A stretch of 18,868 nt of DNA from assembly GCA_037447655.1 (NCBI GenBank), contig JBBHKE010000234.1, positions 1 through 18,868 of the forward strand. The letters are read 5' to 3'. The first letter of the stretch is position 1; each line of letters begins with the position of its first letter. The notes beneath the pieces were generated by a model that had not been told where the DNA came from, made no database searches, and saw only the letters and a program-made list of their open reading frames with translations. Made by a program: the position numbers and the translations under genes. Origin of the DNA: Zygnema cylindricum (Eukaryota; Streptophyta; Zygnematophyceae; Zygnematales; Zygnemataceae). Of the stretch, positions 15,081 to 18,868 are shown piece by piece.

Positions 15081-18000
15081 AGATGGAAGAGCGATCAAGA
15101 TTAGAATAAGAAGGAAGAGCATTTGAGATAAGGATTAGAAGGAAAGACAAGGTTAGAATTCGAAAGAAGAGTGATGAACATTAGAATTAGAAGTAAAAGC
15201 GACTACGATAAGAATGAAAAAGAAAGAGATTCAGATTAGAATTAGAAGGTAGAGAGATTAAGATTGAGCTTAGAATTAAAAGGACGACAGATGACGATTA
15301 GAATAAAAAGGAAAAAAGATTGAGATTAGAATTAGAAGGAAGAGGGATTGAGATTAGAACAAGAAGGAAGATAGATTGAGATTAGAATGAGAAGTTAAAT
15401 AGATTGGGATTAAAATTAGAAGAAAAAAATATCGATTAAGATGAGAATTAGAAAGAAGGGAAAGAGATTGAGATTACAATCGGAAGAGGGGTCGAGATTA
15501 GAATTAACCGGAAGAGAGATTGAAGGAAGAGAGATCAAATTTAGAACTAGAAGGAAACGAGATTGAGATTAGAACAGGAAAGAAGTGAGACTGGGATTAA
15601 AATTAGAAGGAAAAGAGATTGATTATAACGAGAATTAGATGGAAGAGAGATTGATTAATATGAAAAATTAGATGAGCGATTGAGATTAGCATTAGAATGA
15701 AGAGAGATTTAAATTAGAATTAAAAGGAAGACGAATTGAAATTATAATTAGAAAGACGAGAGATTCAAATTTGAAAAGCAGGAAGAGACATTGAGATTAT
15801 AACTAGAAGGAAGTGAGATTGAGATTTTGATTAGAAAGAATACTAACTCTAACTAGAAGGAAAAGATATTGATAAGGATTGGAATTAGAAGGAAGAGAGA
15901 TTGATAAAGATAAAAGTTATATGGGGTTTTTTAGGGAATAATTAATACTAGAATTAGATATTGAGAGATTAGAGCTAGAAGGTAGAGTAGCTTAAATTAT
16001 AATTAGAAGGTAGACATATTGAGATTATAGTTAGATAGATTGGAGATTGAGATTAAAATAAGAAGAAAATGAGATTCAGGTTGGAATAAGAAGAAAAAAG
16101 AAATGATTAAGAGAGAAATAGGACGAGAGATTGTTTAAGATGAGATTTACAAGGAAGAGTGATTGAATAAGATTGAAAATAGAATGAAGAGAGATTGATT
16201 TAGTATTAGATTGCAGAGAGATTAAAATTAAAATTAAAAGGAAGAGTGATGAAGATTAGTATTAGAAGGAAGAGCGATTAAGATTAGAATTAGGAAGAAG
16301 AGCGATTGGTATTACAATCACGAAAATAAACAATTATTTATTGGAATTAGAAATAAAAAAGATTGAGATTGTAATTGGAAAGTTGAGAGATTGAGATAGA
16401 ATTAGAAAGAAGAGAGATTGAGATTAGAATTAGAAGGAAGAGGGATCGATATTAGAACTAGTGCGATTGAGATTAGATCTAAAAAAAGTTGATTGACGTT
16501 AGAATTATAAGAAAGAGCGATATAGATCAGGATGAGAAAGAACGATCAAGATCAAAATAAGAATAAAAAGAGATTGAAATTAGAATTATCACAAAAAGTG
16601 ATTGATATTGGAATTAGAAGGAAGAGCGATTGAGATTAGAATTAGAAATAAGAAAGATTGAGATTAGAATTAGAGGAGGGTTGAGGTTATAATAAGAAAT
16701 AAAGAGGTTGAGGAGAAAAAGGGAAAAGAGACTGACAATGGAATTGGAAGGAAGAGATTAAGGTTAATTAGAAGGAGATGAGATTGAGATTATGTGGAAG
16801 AATGAGATTGAGATTATAGTTGAAGAAGAGAGACTGAAATAGAATTAGAAAAGGTTGAGATAAGAACAGAAACGAAGTTTGGGATTAGGTTAGAAGGAAG
16901 AGATTGATTCATATAAAAGAAGAGAGATTAAAATTATGAAAAGCATGAGAGTTGATCGAGATAAGAATGAGAAGAAGATGATTATTAAGATTAGAAATGA
17001 AAGTGATTACATTAAAATCAAGAATAGAATAATGATAAGGAAGAATAATAGGAATAATATAAGGCTAGGACCATTAATAGATAAAGGAAGAGATGAATAG
17101 AAATAGAAGAGATTTTAAGATTCGAATTAGAAGGATCAAGATTATAACAAGAAGAAAGAGCGATCAAAATTTGGAATTAAAGGAAGAGCAATCAGATTAG
17201 AGTCAATAAACTATTAGAATTAGGAGGAGCGATTAAGAATAGAAGCAGAAGGAAGAGATATTGAGATTGGATTTAGAAGAAATAAATATTGAGATTAAAA
17301 CCAGAAGGAAAAGGGTTGAGATTAGAATTACAACAAAAAGTGATTGAGATTGGAACCAGGAATGAAATTGGTTAGTAATAGAAGGGAGAGATTGATAAAG
17401 ATGAGAATTGAAGGAAATGGTTGATGCTGAGAATTAGAAGGAAAGGGTATATATTAGAAGGACGAGGGATTGATTAATATTAGAATTCGAAGAAAAAGAG
17501 GTTAACATAAGAACTGGAAATATGTGAAATTAAGATTAGAACTAGAAGGATGAGAGTTTGACATTAGAATTAGAGGATTAGGAAGAGGGATTGATTAAGA
17601 TGAGAATTAGAAGGAAGCGAGATTGATATTGTAATTAGAAGGAAGAGATTAACGATAAAACTGGAAAGAAGTGAGATTGAGATTAGAATCGGAATGAAGT
17701 GAGATTGAGATTAGTAGTTTCAAACGATCGCGATGAGAAACAGCAAGAAAAACGGTCAAGATTAGAATTACAATGAAGAGCGATCAAGACAAGAATTAGA
17801 ACGAAGAGCGACCAAGAATAAATTAAGTAAGAAAAGCGATCAAGATTGGAATTAGAAGGAATGCGGTAGGGTAGAGCGTGAAAAATTGTCGAAAGCGAGA
17901 AAAAAAATTAGTCGAAGATGTAAGTAGAATAAGAAAAAGTTATCAAAATCAGAATAAAACGGAGCGACAGTCGAAGAAGGAACGATCAAGGTGAGAAAAG

Positions 18001-18868
18001 AGATAATTAGTAGGCGCGAAAGTAAATATCCGCGAGTAGGATTAGAACAGCAAAGTCGTAAAATTAGAAGGATGGGTTGGGCTCGAAAGGGATCAAGTCG
18101 CGAAAGGAACGTCGCGGAATCCGGAAGAAATAAAGATGGATCGAAGGATGGGCGGTTTTCAGGCGCGACTGGATAGAGATTTGATTGAAGGTATCGTTAG
18201 GTTAAATTAGAGATGTGATTTTATAGAACTAGAAGGAAGGAGATTAGTTAAGATATATTAAGGAAAATAAGATCAAGTTAGAACTAGAAAAAAAACAATC
18301 AAGATCAAAATTAGAAAGAAAAGCGATCAAGATCAGAACCTAGAAGGAAGATTGTTCATGATTGGAAGTAAAAAAAGAGCGATAAAGATCAAATCAGAAT
18401 AAACGGTGTGTCGAAGAAATTGATTAGAACGAAAGAAGGTCGATTAGAATCGGAAAAAGATCATTAGAACTGAAGCGATGAATGAACTGAAAGAAGAAAG
18501 GTGGGTCAGAAGGCGATCGGATTAAAATGAAAGGTCAAACATTAGAAAAAACAATCTAGATCAAAATCAGAGCCATCAAAATCAAAATTAGAAAGGATAG
18601 CGATCAAGATCTGGATTAGAAGGGATCTCCATCAAAGTTACAGTTAGAAGGCAGAGCGATCAAGATTAGAATTAGAAAGGAAAACGATTAAGATGAGGAC
18701 TAGACGGAAGAGCAATCAAGATGGGAATTAGAAAGAAGAGCGATCAAGATTAGAATTTGGAAAAAGAATGGTTAAGATTAAAATTAGAAAGAAATAAGAG
18801 ATGTAGATTGAAATTATAAAACAAAAGATTGAGATTATAATTACAAAGAAAAGAAAATGAGATAAGAA
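15081..18868. repeat. 28-bp satellite array, purine-rich, continuing past the window
   Basis: Consecutive units start GATTGAG at 15318, 15346, 15374 and 15402 (all 28 apart). Near the right end the matching position falls at 18658, 18686, 18714, 18742 and 18770 (again 28 apart). A typical unit runs GATTGAGATTAG, then AATTAG, then AAGGAAGAG. Two unit types prevail: GATTGAG, common in the left two thirds, and GCGATCAAG, common right of about 17,750. About 3.8 kb is visible, equivalent to roughly 135 units, with many indels. The + strand is A/G-rich and strikingly C-poor. There is no coding potential. This could be heterochromatic, pericentromeric or subtelomeric DNA. Its place on the chromosome cannot be told from here. 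Confidence 0.93.
17985..18176. other. CpG-rich block inside the satellite
   Basis: CG dinucleotides are concentrated here (GGCGCG, CCGCGAG, GTCGCG, CGTCGCGG, GGCGCG), in contrast with the CG-poor units on either side. Satellite words such as ATTAGAAGG survive in it, but 28-bp phasing is hard to follow. The 61-codon frame at 17991-18176 shows Arg/Lys/Gly-rich sequence without domain signs and is probably fortuitous. Confidence 0.5.

Noticed and set aside
14812-15150. 112-codon minus-strand proline/serine-rich ORF
   Set aside because: It is the complement of the GA tract and the start of the satellite; low complexity.
15081-18868. CRISPR array
   Set aside because: The units are contiguous degenerate 28-mers without unique spacers, in a eukaryotic repeat setting.

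Overview
The window reads as repeat-dominated nuclear DNA from a streptophyte (land plant or close algal relative). Three things point there. The retrotransposon primer-binding site TGGTATCAGAGC matches the 3' end of plant initiator tRNA-Met. Plant-type telomere heptamers (CCCTAAA) are scattered singly. ACGT-core and GTAC-core palindromes of plant regulatory type are abundant. No species can be named from the sequence. I see no intact host gene that I can assign with confidence.

Layout. 1-430 is the right-hand part of a 63-bp minisatellite, most units carrying a G-box-like site. 430-1030 looks promoter-like (ACGT elements, a TATA box, a 41-codon ORF). 1320-1860 is a degenerate array rich in GTAC and CCCTAAA. 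1878-3384 has no recognisable gene. 3390-9374 is one complete Ty1/copia LTR retrotransposon of 5,985 bp: two 508-bp LTRs at about 97.8% identity, a PBS, a polypurine tract, and a single gag-pol reading frame broken by three stop codons and an 8-bp tandem duplication. 9508-11464 is a second mobile element: a 1,957-bp non-autonomous hAT-type DNA transposon with perfect 13-bp terminal inverted repeats and a perfect 8-bp target duplication. 11473-13550 holds a 201-codon ORF of uncertain reality (signal-peptide-like start, LRR-cap-like segment, then an in-frame 33-bp tandem repeat), followed by pyrimidine-rich degenerate repeats. 13618-14006 looks like a smaller, older relative of the hAT element. 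14300-15068 is G-rich and purine-rich. 15081 to the right edge is a satellite of 28-bp units, nearly C-free on the + strand, with at least 3.7 kb in view.

How it fits together. The copia copy cannot make its own complete polyprotein, and the hAT copy carries no recognisable transposase, so both depend on proteins supplied elsewhere. The hAT element was not recognised from coding sequence but from its ends and target duplication, and its ends are dense in TATCGG/CCGATA motifs shared with the element at 13.6-14.0 kb. The satellite shows two main unit variants (GATTGAG and GATCAAG) that are explained by deamination, on opposite strands, of one ancestral CpG. I found no convincing new multi-gene system. 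The most rewarding items are the hAT family, the satellite, and the RGG-rich, double-zinc-knuckle Gag.
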